Below are positions 1-5,906 of a stretch of 7,570 nucleotides of DNA, piece by piece. Under the pieces are notes generated by a model, which worked only from the letters and a program-made list of their open reading frames with translations, searched no databases and had not been told where the DNA came from. The position numbers and the translations under genes are program-made. Numbering within the stretch: position 1 is the first letter of the stretch; each line of letters begins with the position of its first letter. Where the stretch lies: assembly GCA_013695925.1 (NCBI GenBank), contig JACCZO010000173.1:1-7570 (forward strand), given 5' to 3'. Source of the DNA: Chthoniobacterales bacterium. Its GTDB lineage: Bacteria; Verrucomicrobiota; Verrucomicrobiia; Chthoniobacterales; UBA10450.

Positions 1-1
1 G

Positions 2-100
2 AACACCAAAGAGATGGTCGCGACCGTCGCCGATCTGCTGGGCAGCGGCCAGGTGCGGGTGCAGAGTAATGGTCGCTTCAATCGCGCCCGGGTCTGCTAA
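2..100 (+). CDS. C-terminal end of an unrecognised protein (5' truncated by window edge)
   Basis: An open frame enters from the left edge and ends at a TAA at 98-100. It encodes 32 visible residues that start NTKEMVATVADLLGSGQVRV and end NGRFNRARVC. The stop is followed 27 bases later by a clear intrinsic terminator, which supports this being the true 3' end of a plus-strand gene. I do not recognise the family from this tail. It shows no membrane segment or known motif, and the last residue is a cysteine. The stop codon lies inside a copy of the CTAACGA word at 97-103. Confidence 0.6.
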   Translation, partial: NTKEMVATVADLLGSGQVRVQSNGRFNRARVC

Positions 101-126
101 CGAATTTTAATCCCAGCCGACGGTAC

Positions 127-169
127 ACGTCGCCCTTGCGGTTCATCTGCTTGGGCGACGTTTCTTTTT
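127..169 (+). terminator. Rho-independent terminator after the left-edge gene
   Basis: A perfect 9-bp inverted repeat, ACGTCGCCC (127-135) and GGGCGACGT (153-161), encloses a 17-base loop. It runs directly into TTTCTTTTT (161-169). Stem plus T-tract, placed 27 bases after a stop codon, is the classic intrinsic terminator layout. It separates the upstream gene from purB, so purB probably has its own promoter in the 46 bases that follow. Confidence 0.8.
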
Positions 170-215
170 CCAGGAATCGCTTTGCCGCCAACGTGCGGCT
201 TTCTATGTTCGCCGG

Positions 216-1511
216 GTGATTGAGCGATATTCCCGCGCCCCGATGCGCGAGCTTTGGTCGGAGCAGCGCAAGTTTGCGATTTGGCTCGAAATCGAAACTC
301 TCGCCTGCGAAGCGATGTCGGATTTGGGACAAATTCCCAAAGCCGACGCCGAGGCGATCCGCCAGCGGGCGCGGTTTTCCATTCCCGAGATCAACGAGAT
401 CGAGAAACGGACGAACCACGACGTCATCGCCTTTCTTGAGAACGTGGCGGCATCAGTCGGACCGGCGGCGCGCTGGATCCACCAGGGGCTGACGTCCTCG
501 GACATTCTCGATACGACCCTTGCGGTCCAGCTCGTCGCAGCCGGGAAAATCCTGCTCGAAGATTTGCGCGAATTGCGCCGGGTCGTGGCCGAGCAGGCCC
601 GGCGTTACAAGATGACGCCGATGATCGGCCGCAGCCACGGCATTCACGCCGAGCCGATTACTTTCGGTCTGAAGCTCGCCCTCATGTTCGACGAATTCGG
701 ACGAGCCGAGGAAAGGCTCACGCAAACGCTCGCGCGCATCGGTGTTGGCAAGCTGAGCGGCGCGGTCGGCACCCACGCGCATCTCGATCCGCGAATCGAA
801 CACTACGTTTGCGAAAAGCTCGGACTGGAGCCGGCGAAACTTTCGACCCAGATCATCCAGCGCGATCGGCATGCGGAATTTTCCACCACGCTCGCGCTCA
901 TTGCCTCGAGCATCGATCGCTGGGCGACGGAGCTGCGCCACCTGCAGCGGACCGAGGTGCTGGAAGTGGAGGAGTTTTTCAGCGCCGGCCAGAAAGGCAG
1001 CTCGGCCATGCCGCACAAGCGCAACCCGATCACGGCCGAGCGTCTCAGTGGCCTGGCCCGTGTCGTGAGGGGAAACGCCATCGTCGCGCTCGAGAACGTC
1101 GCCCTCTGGCATGAGCGCGACATCAGCCATTCCAGCGCCGAGCGCATCATCCTGCCGGATTCCTGCACCCTGCTCGACTACATGCTGGTTAAGCTGCGCG
1201 ACCTGATCGAAAAGCTGCACGTCTATCCCGAGAACATGGAACGGAATCTTGGCCTAACGAAAGGCCTCTACCACAGCCAGTCGATCCTCCTCGCGCTGAC
1301 CCGCGCCGGCGCCAATCGCCAAACCGCCTACGAAGCGGTGCAACGAGCCGCGATGAAAACCTGGCAGGGCGACAAGCCGTTCGCCGCGAACGCCAAGGAA
1401 GAGCCGGAAATCACCGCGCTTCTTTCGCCTCACGAGATCGACGCGCTCTGTTCGCTCGACGTGCATTTCCGGCACGTCGACGAGACCTTCCGCGTCCTCG
1501 GCTTGGAATAA
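216..1511 (+). CDS. purB: Adenylosuccinate lyase (PurB)
   Basis: This 431-residue enzyme of the fumarase/aspartase superfamily cleaves SAICAR to AICAR and adenylosuccinate to AMP, each with release of fumarate, in cytosolic purine synthesis. The superfamily signature SSAMPHKRNP is at 262-271. Residues align without offset to the catalytic set I recall for Bacillus subtilis PurB: H68 (in TNHDV), H89 (in WIHQGLTSSD), H141 (in GRSHGIHAEP), K268 and E275. Length and C-terminus are typical, so the gene looks intact and active. The start is GTG at 216, giving MIERYSRAPM as expected for the family; the next in-frame ATG (243) would remove this conserved opening. No Shine-Dalgarno sequence is visible. 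It follows a terminator and precedes metG on the same strand with a 178-base gap. Confidence 0.97.
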   Translation: MIERYSRAPMRELWSEQRKFAIWLEIETLACEAMSDLGQIPKADAEAIRQRARFSIPEINEIEKRTNHDVIAFLENVAASVGPAARWIHQGLTSSDILDTTLAVQLVAAGKILLEDLRELRRVVAEQARRYKMTPMIGRSHGIHAEPITFGLKLALMFDEFGRAEERLTQTLARIGVGKLSGAVGTHAHLDPRIEHYVCEKLGLEPAKLSTQIIQRDRHAEFSTTLALIASSIDRWATELRHLQRTEVLEVEEFFSAGQKGSSAMPHKRNPITAERLSGLARVVRGNAIVALENVALWHERDISHSSAERIILPDSCTLLDYMLVKLRDLIEKLHVYPENMERNLGLTKGLYHSQSILLALTRAGANRQTAYEAVQRAAMKTWQGDKPFAANAKEEPEITALLSPHEIDALCSLDVHFRHVDETFRVLGLE

Positions 1512-1537
1512 GTTTCGGGCTCGTTAGGCGCGGTGTG

Positions 1538-1615
1538 GGAGGGACGACCGCCGTGTCGTCCCGACTCCTGCGCGTTTGGCTTTAGAAACACGGACGGGAC
1601 GGCGCCCGTCCCTCC
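1538..1615. repeat. Intergenic palindromic repeat element (REP/MITE-like) with two hairpins
   Basis: This 78-base element is bounded by 9-base inverted repeats, GGAGGGACG (1538-1546) and CGTCCCTCC (1607-1615). Inside are two perfect stem-loops: GGGACGAC/GTCGTCCC (1541-1548 with 1555-1562, 6-base loop) and GGGACGG/CCGTCCC (1596-1602 with 1606-1612, 3-base loop). The layout, a palindrome made of two smaller hairpins in an intergenic gap, fits a dispersed REP or miniature element. I recall similar GGGACGACC-type hairpins between genes in soil Verrucomicrobiota, but no second copy lies in this window, so repetition in the genome is inferred. It could also act as an RNA structure that ends or slows purB transcription, although no T-tract follows. 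Confidence 0.6.
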
Positions 1616-1622
1616 AGGACCT

Positions 1623-1664
1623 GCTGCATTAGCGAAGTGCAGCTCGTGGTTGCGCCGCGCAACC
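1623..1664 (+). other. Two further stem-loops in the region upstream of metG
   Basis: GCTGCA (1623-1628) pairs with TGCAGC (1638-1643) across a 9-base loop. GGTTGCG (1648-1654) pairs with CGCAACC (1658-1664) across the 3-base loop CCG. Together with the repeat just before them, most of the 178-base purB-metG gap can fold. Neither hairpin is followed by a T-tract, and I see no T-box or SAM riboswitch landmarks, so the role is unknown. They may form part of a metG leader. Confidence 0.4.
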
Positions 1665-1689
1665 TGCGCCCGCAATATCTCCCAGCCCG

Positions 1690-3243
1690 ATGCCGAAACC
1701 GTTCTACATCACGACCGCGATCGACTACACCAACGGCTCGCCGCACATCGGCCACGCCTACGAGAAATTGCTCGCCGACGTCATCGCCCGCTATCACCGG
1801 CTCAAGGGCGAGGAAGTTTACTTCCTCACTGGCGTCGACCAGCACGGCCAAAAAGTCCAGCAATCGGCCGAGAAAGCCGGCGTCGCGCCGCAGGAATTCG
1901 TGGACGGAATAACCGCACAATTCCTCGCCCTCTGGGAGAAACTCGAGGTGAAATACGACATCTGGGCCGCCACCACCGAACCGCTGCACAAGAAATGCGT
2001 ACAAGGCATGCTCCAGCGTCTCTACGACGAGGGCCAGATCTACAAAGACAAACAAGATGGCTATTACAGCATCCGGCAGGAACAATTCCTGACCGACAAA
2101 GAGCGCGGCCCCAACGGCGATTTCGGCCCCGAATGGGGCCAGGTCGAGCATCGCACGGAAGAGAACTACTACTTCCGGCTCGCCCAGCACAAAGATTGGC
2201 TGCTCGCGTATCTGCGTTCGCATCCCGATTGTGTCACCCCCGGCTTCCGCCAGACCGAGCTGATCAACGCGGTCGAGAAACCGAGCGGCGACCTTTGCAT
2301 TTCGCGGCCCAAGTCCCGCCTGAGTTGGGGCATCGAGCTGCCCTTCGACCCCGACTACGTGAACTTCGTTTGGTTCGACGCCTTAACGAACTACATCAGC
2401 TTCATCGGCTACGACCCAACCATTTCATCCTTCATCCTTCAGCCTTCATCCTTTCAGCAAAAATGGCCGGCGCTGCACATCCTCGGCAAAGACATCCTCA
2501 TTCCCGCGCACGGCATCTACTGGCCGATCATGCTCCACGCCCTCGGTTTCCCGGACGAGCAGATGCCGAAGTTCCTCGTCCACGGCTGGTGGAACATGGG
2601 CGGCGCCAAGATGAGCAAGTCGTTAGGGAACGTGGTCGATGCCAACCCGCTGATCGATAAATACGGCGCGGAAGCGCTTCGGTATTATTTGATGGCCGAT
2701 ATCGCAACCGGGAAAGACTCAGATTTCTCAGAGAATCGACTCGTTAGCCGCTTCAACGCCGAACTGGCCAACTCGTTAGGGAACCTGCTCCACCGCACCC
2801 TTAGCATGACCCAGCGCTATCGCACCGGTAAGCTCTCCGAGCGAGGGACGGGAACTATTCCTCTGTTTTCGACTTACCAAAGCGAGATGGAATCTTCGGT
2901 CCACGCCGCCTTGGAACGGGTCAATAGCTACATCACCGGCTGGAACCAGGAGATCGACGTGAAGAAGCCCTGGGCGCTGGCGAAAGAAGAATCCGCAGCC
3001 AGGGAGCTGGACGCGCTTCTTTATCGGCTGGCGGAGGGCCTCCGCATCATCGCCATCCTCGTTTCTCCGGTCCTCCCGAAAGCCGCGCACGGCATTTTCG
3101 ACCAGCTTAATTGGAAGCCGGAGCTTGCGGGCAAAGAAGAGCGTTTCTCGTTAGCCGAGGCAGAGTGGGGGATCCTGCCTGATGGCCACGTCGTCGGGAA
3201 ACCGATCCCGTTGTTCCCACGAATCGAAGCGGTCGAGAGTTAG
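1690..3243 (+). CDS. metG: Methionyl-tRNA synthetase (zinc-knuckle-less type)
   Basis: This 517-residue class I aminoacyl-tRNA synthetase charges tRNA-Met and initiator tRNA with methionine in the cytosol. The HIGH motif is at 19-22 (in GSPHIGHAYE) and KMSKS at 307-311 (in GGAKMSKSLGN). FLTGVDQHGQK (45-55) and WFDALTNYI (228-236) are family landmarks, and the anticodon-binding helical domain follows from about 345. The connective-peptide region (about 118-160) has none of the CxxC pairs that bind zinc in many MetRS; it reads YYSIRQEQFLTDKERG and GDFGPEWG instead. The C-terminal EMAP-like tRNA-binding domain of longer bacterial forms is absent. Residues 244-256 (TISSFILQPSSFQ) are encoded by a heptamer tandem repeat lying in a normally variable loop. 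Start ATG at 1690 gives MPKPFYITTAIDY, as expected. No Shine-Dalgarno is visible. Four copies of TCGTTAG lie inside. The stop overlaps that of the convergent gene. Confidence 0.96.
   Translation: MPKPFYITTAIDYTNGSPHIGHAYEKLLADVIARYHRLKGEEVYFLTGVDQHGQKVQQSAEKAGVAPQEFVDGITAQFLALWEKLEVKYDIWAATTEPLHKKCVQGMLQRLYDEGQIYKDKQDGYYSIRQEQFLTDKERGPNGDFGPEWGQVEHRTEENYYFRLAQHKDWLLAYLRSHPDCVTPGFRQTELINAVEKPSGDLCISRPKSRLSWGIELPFDPDYVNFVWFDALTNYISFIGYDPTISSFILQPSSFQQKWPALHILGKDILIPAHGIYWPIMLHALGFPDEQMPKFLVHGWWNMGGAKMSKSLGNVVDANPLIDKYGAEALRYYLMADIATGKDSDFSENRLVSRFNAELANSLGNLLHRTLSMTQRYRTGKLSERGTGTIPLFSTYQSEMESSVHAALERVNSYITGWNQEIDVKKPWALAKEESAARELDALLYRLAEGLRIIAILVSPVLPKAAHGIFDQLNWKPELAGKEERFSLAEAEWGILPDGHVVGKPIPLFPRIEAVES
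2424..2458 (+). repeat. Heptamer tandem repeat (TTCATCC-type) inside metG
   Basis: Five consecutive 7-base units are visible: TTCATCC (2424-2430), TTCATCC (2431-2437), TTCAGCC (2438-2444), TTCATCC (2445-2451) and the degenerate TTTCAGC (2452-2458). Three units equal 21 bases, so the array reads SSFIL-QPSSF in frame. Low-complexity peptides of the FILHPSSFIL kind are, from memory, common in environmental bacterial proteins and derive from the same heptamer. Here it sits in the coding sequence of an essential enzyme, between FIGYD and KWPALHILGKDIL, where MetRS proteins vary in length. Confidence 0.75.
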
Positions 3244-3725
3244 GGGACGAGGAAGATTTTCCCGCTCGTCTCGTCGACCAGCATTGTCCCACGCCGATAA
3301 CCGCGCACGTCGATCGCGCCGCCGGTTTGGTAGGGACTTGTGATGTAGCCGGGCTTTTCCTTGACCCGCACGCCGGGCTCGGGGTGCGCCATGAGGTAGA
3401 GATGGGTTACGACCGCCTTCGCGCCTTCGACCACGAAACGCCCCACGACCGAGTCGCCGACCTGTGCGCTCTTCAAGCCCGGAGTTGGCGCGCCCGGGGT
3501 CGTTGGCTGGCGTCCTTCCTTCACGACGCGGCAGCGCTCCAGGTCGATCTGGAAAACGAAGTCCTTCTGCCGCGCGCGCACGGTGACGGTTTTGGCGGCG
3601 AGGTCGACGGCCGAGACCGTGCCTTGGAACTCGACCGATTTTTCATCGTCCGCAGCCGTCGCAATTCCGGCGCCGAAGCAGAGAATGATTAATAAAAGCG
3701 GCACATTCCGTGACAGGAATTTCAT
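3240..3725 (-). CDS. Small secreted protein of unknown function (DUF5666-like beta-barrel appearance)
   Basis: This 161-residue protein starts MKFLSRN, followed by a hydrophobic stretch (9-20) and an A-T-A motif (22-24), giving a likely Sec signal peptide cut after residue 24. The single Cys16 lies within the hydrophobic core and does not fit a lipobox. The mature part begins with an alternating beta pattern (VEFQGTVSAVDLAAKTVTVR, 31-50), followed by VGDSVVGRFVVEG (89-101). This resembles small OB-like or DUF5666-type secreted domains, but the resemblance is by pattern only. A proline-rich linker (74-83) divides the protein, and the C-terminus reads AIDVRGYRRGTMLVDETSGKIFLVP. It is likely periplasmic; no enzyme motif is seen. 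It lies downstream of folC on the same strand but beyond a terminator. Its TAA (3240-3242) overlaps metG's TAG on the opposite strand. It contains no copy of the TCGTTAG word. Confidence 0.85.
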   Translation of the reverse strand: MKFLSRNVPLLLIILCFGAGIATAADDEKSVEFQGTVSAVDLAAKTVTVRARQKDFVFQIDLERCRVVKEGRQPTTPGAPTPGLKSAQVGDSVVGRFVVEGAKAVVTHLYLMAHPEPGVRVKEKPGYITSPYQTGGAIDVRGYRRGTMLVDETSGKIFLVP

Positions 3726-3781
3726 TCGGGTGAGCTTTCACGCGCCTGGCTTTCCCGGCAAGCGAAAGCGCAGCGCGCACG

Positions 3782-3805
3782 AAAAAGGGCCCCGGTCGCC
3801 CGGGC
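3782..3805 (-). terminator. Rho-independent terminator after folC
   Basis: Read on the minus strand, CCCGG (3804-3800) pairs with CCGGG (3795-3791) around a GCGA tetraloop of the stable GNRA class. A further G-C pair can form across a one-base bulge (3805 with 3789). Two Cs and then TTTTT (3786-3782) follow. The hairpin starts six bases after the folC stop codon. The stem is short but very GC-rich, so termination is plausible though perhaps partial. It would separate the four-gene cluster from the secreted-protein gene downstream. Confidence 0.6.
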
Positions 3806-3810
3806 TATTT

Positions 3811-5061
3811 TCATTGCAGGCATTCTTCGAAGGCCGCGGGCTGGCCGCGCAGAAAGGCGAGCGCCTCGCCCGCAAAGTGCAGCGAACCGGTAACCAGAAT
3901 CGGAGCCGCCTCGCGCCTGGCCTCGGCCCACGCCTCGCCAAAGGAAGGGAGGAGCGCGACCGCCGCCTCGGGGCGCTGATCGAGAATCGTTAGGCGGAGC
4001 TCCACGGGCGAAAGAGCGCGCGCGCTCCGGATCGCGGGCAGCAACCAGTGGCGCGCCAGCGGGGCGAGCGCGGCGCAGATGCCGGCGACATCCTTTTCTT
4101 CCAGGACGGCGAGAATAACGGTCGCCTGCCGGTCTCCGAAAATCTCTCGCCAGGTCTGGGCCAGGATGCGCGCGCCGGCGGGATTATGCGCGCCGTCGAT
4201 GATGGTGCGCTCCTCCCAGCGCTGAAAACGCGCCGGCCAGGAAACCGCGGCGAACCCGCGCGCAATGGCCTCGTCTTTCACTTCGATCTCTGCCGTATGG
4301 AGCGCGGAAAGAGCAAGCGCAGCGTTCTGTTTCTGGTGCGTCCCGCGGAGCGCGATCGGCAGACGCTCAAATGGTTGCCTGACGAAATCGAGCGGGGAAC
4401 GGCATTCCGCGGCGCGCTCGCGGATGACGGCTTCCGCTTCGGCGGGCTGAAGGGCGGAGACAACCGGCACACCCGGCTTGATGATACCGGCCTTCTCGCG
4501 CGCGATCTCGACGAGCGTCGCGCCGAGCCATTTTTGGTGATCGAAATCGATCGGGGTCAGGACCGAGACGACCGGCTGAACGGCGTTGGTGGCATCGAGT
4601 CTTCCTCCCATCCCGGTCTCGAGAATAACGATCTTGGCGTTCGCTTCGCGAAAATAGTCGAGCGCGAGCGCGGTCGTGATTTCGAAGAAGGTCGGGTGCG
4701 GATCCCAGTCGGCGATCAGTTCGCGGATTTTCGTTAGGCCGCGCGCCACCGAATCTTCGGAGATGAGTTCGCCATTCACCTGGATGCGTTCGCGAAAGGT
4801 GACGAGATGGGGAGAAGTGAAGAGCGCGGTGCGATAGCCGGCTGCGCGGCAGACCGAATCGAGCAGCGCGCAAACGGAGCCTTTCCCGTTCGTGCCCGCG
4901 ACGTGGATGATCCGCTCGTTAGGCGCGGGAAGCTGGAGGGCGGCGAAAAGCCGGTGCGTGTTTTCGAGGCCGAGCTTGATCCCGAAGCGCTGGGTGCCGA
5001 AGAGCCAGGCGAGCGCTTCCTGGTATGAAGTTCGCGGCCCGGCCGGCTCGGTCACTTTCAA
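3811..5061 (-). CDS. folC: Dihydrofolate synthase / folylpolyglutamate synthase (FolC)
   Basis: This 416-residue Mur-ligase-family enzyme uses ATP to add glutamate to dihydropteroate and to reduced folates in the cytosol, keeping folates in the cell and usable by one-carbon enzymes. The P-loop AGTNGKGS is at 55-62 and SPHL at 83-86. The FolC signature ETGMGGRLDATN is at 148-159, IDFDHQKWLG at 171-180 and EKAGIIK at 189-195. Further motifs are GTHQKQNAALAL (240-251), the ligase-domain IIDGAHNPAGA (287-297) and VTGSLHFAGEAL (390-401). PARFQ (276-280) has Ala where Gly is common (PGRFE), a mild change. Length is normal. The start taken is TTG at 5061, overlapping the accD stop as TTGA, which suggests translational coupling. 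GTG at 5055 is an alternative, since the conserved sequence begins only at SYQEAL (12). It holds three CTAACGA words. Confidence 0.95.
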   Translation of the reverse strand: MKVTEPAGPRTSYQEALAWLFGTQRFGIKLGLENTHRLFAALQLPAPNERIIHVAGTNGKGSVCALLDSVCRAAGYRTALFTSPHLVTFRERIQVNGELISEDSVARGLTKIRELIADWDPHPTFFEITTALALDYFREANAKIVILETGMGGRLDATNAVQPVVSVLTPIDFDHQKWLGATLVEIAREKAGIIKPGVPVVSALQPAEAEAVIRERAAECRSPLDFVRQPFERLPIALRGTHQKQNAALALSALHTAEIEVKDEAIARGFAAVSWPARFQRWEERTIIDGAHNPAGARILAQTWREIFGDRQATVILAVLEEKDVAGICAALAPLARHWLLPAIRSARALSPVELRLTILDQRPEAAVALLPSFGEAWAEARREAAPILVTGSLHFAGEALAFLRGQPAAFEECLQ

Positions 5062-5903
5062 TGCGTGGCGGAGAAGCAGGCGAGAAGCTGGGCGAGCTGC
5101 ACGCGCAGGGCGTTGCGATGCACGATCAGATCGATCAGCCCGTGTTCAACGAGGAATTCCGCGGTCTGGAATCGCTCCGGCAAATCCTGGTGCGTCGTTT
5201 CCTTGATCACGCGCGGGCCGGCGAAGCCAACCATCGCCCTCGGTTCCGCGATAATGATGTCGCCTAACGACGCGAAGCTGGCCATGACGCCGGCCGTGGT
5301 CGGATTCGTGAGGACGGAGATAAAGAGCAAATTCTGGCAGGCGTGCCGGGCGAGGGCGCCGCTCGTTTTCGCCATCTGCATGAGGCTGAGCATGCCTTCA
5401 TACATGCGCGCGCCGCCCGAGGCCGCGACGATGATGACGCCGCAACGCTCGGCCGTTCCATACTCGATCACGCGCGTGATACGCTCGCCTGCGACCGATC
5501 CCATGGTGGCGGCGAGGAAACTGAAATCCATCACCGCGATCGCGACCTTGTAACCTTCAATGAGAGCGTGGCCGCTCAGGACCGCGTCGACCAGGCCGGT
5601 GCTGTCCTGGTATTTGCGGAGACGATCCTTATAGCTCGCCATGCCCTGGAACTTGAGGGTGTCGATCGAAGTGAGCTGGCTGTCCATCTCGACGAAGCTG
5701 TCGGGATCGCACAAGTTCGCGATCCGTTCCTTGGCCGACATCGTGAAGTGATATTCGCAGCGCGGACAGACGCGGTCGTTTTCGGAGAGCTCGATCTCGT
5801 GCACGACTTCGCCGCAGCCGGGGCACTTTTGCCAAAGGCCCTGCGGCATCTCGCGCTTCTTGCGGTTGTCGGTGCGGAGGGATGGCTTTTTGAAAATGGC
5901 CAT
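5058..5903 (-). CDS. accD: Acetyl-CoA carboxylase carboxyltransferase subunit beta (AccD)
   Basis: This 281-residue subunit works with AccA to move the carboxyl group from biotin to acetyl-CoA, giving malonyl-CoA for fatty-acid synthesis in the cytosol. The N-terminal zinc ribbon is complete: C27-x2-C30 (KCPGCGEV) and C46-x2-C49 (VCPRCEYHF). The crotonase-like carboxyltransferase fold follows, with the glycine-rich SGGARMYEGMLSLMQMAKT (162-180) and NPTTAGVMASFASLGDI (200-216), whose backbone amides form the oxyanion holes. The FGFAGPRVI-type segment is VGFAGPRVI (225-233). Length is close to the usual 280-305. The ATG at 5903 lies three bases after the comF stop, and the TGA overlaps the folC start, so it is almost certainly co-transcribed with both. 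accA is not in this window. No Shine-Dalgarno is seen; initiation may depend on coupling. Confidence 0.97.
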   Translation of the reverse strand: MAIFKKPSLRTDNRKKREMPQGLWQKCPGCGEVVHEIELSENDRVCPRCEYHFTMSAKERIANLCDPDSFVEMDSQLTSIDTLKFQGMASYKDRLRKYQDSTGLVDAVLSGHALIEGYKVAIAVMDFSFLAATMGSVAGERITRVIEYGTAERCGVIIVAASGGARMYEGMLSLMQMAKTSGALARHACQNLLFISVLTNPTTAGVMASFASLGDIIIAEPRAMVGFAGPRVIKETTHQDLPERFQTAEFLVEHGLIDLIVHRNALRVQLAQLLACFSATH

Positions 5904-5906
5904 GGC

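Noticed and set aside
78..203. Minus-strand reading through the terminator region that looks protein-like (MNRKGDVYRRLGLKF)
   Set aside because: The frame crosses a strong terminator hairpin and continues antisense into purB. No family could be named and it has no supporting start signal.
205..219. Four-codon mini-ORF (ATG at 205) whose TGA overlaps the purB GTG
   Set aside because: It could suggest translational coupling, but there is no ribosome-binding site ahead of it and such short frames arise easily by chance.
453..1220. Long minus-strand open frame opposite purB (255 codons)
   Set aside because: It lies wholly antisense to a gene with complete catalytic motifs. Its protein has no recognisable domain, and long shadow frames are expected in GC-rich DNA.
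2381..2390. Near copy of the dispersed word (TTAACGA) in metG
   Set aside because: It differs at one position from CTAACGA. I kept only exact 7-mers in the count to avoid inflating the signal.
1533..2660. Plus-strand open frame of 375 codons overlapping the first part of metG
   Set aside because: It is out of frame with metG, which has all family motifs. The product is arginine- and proline-rich with no domain, typical of a shadow frame.
4048..4737. Plus-strand open frame of 229 codons antisense to folC
   Set aside because: It is fully covered by folC, which carries the complete set of Mur-ligase motifs; the antisense product shows no domain.
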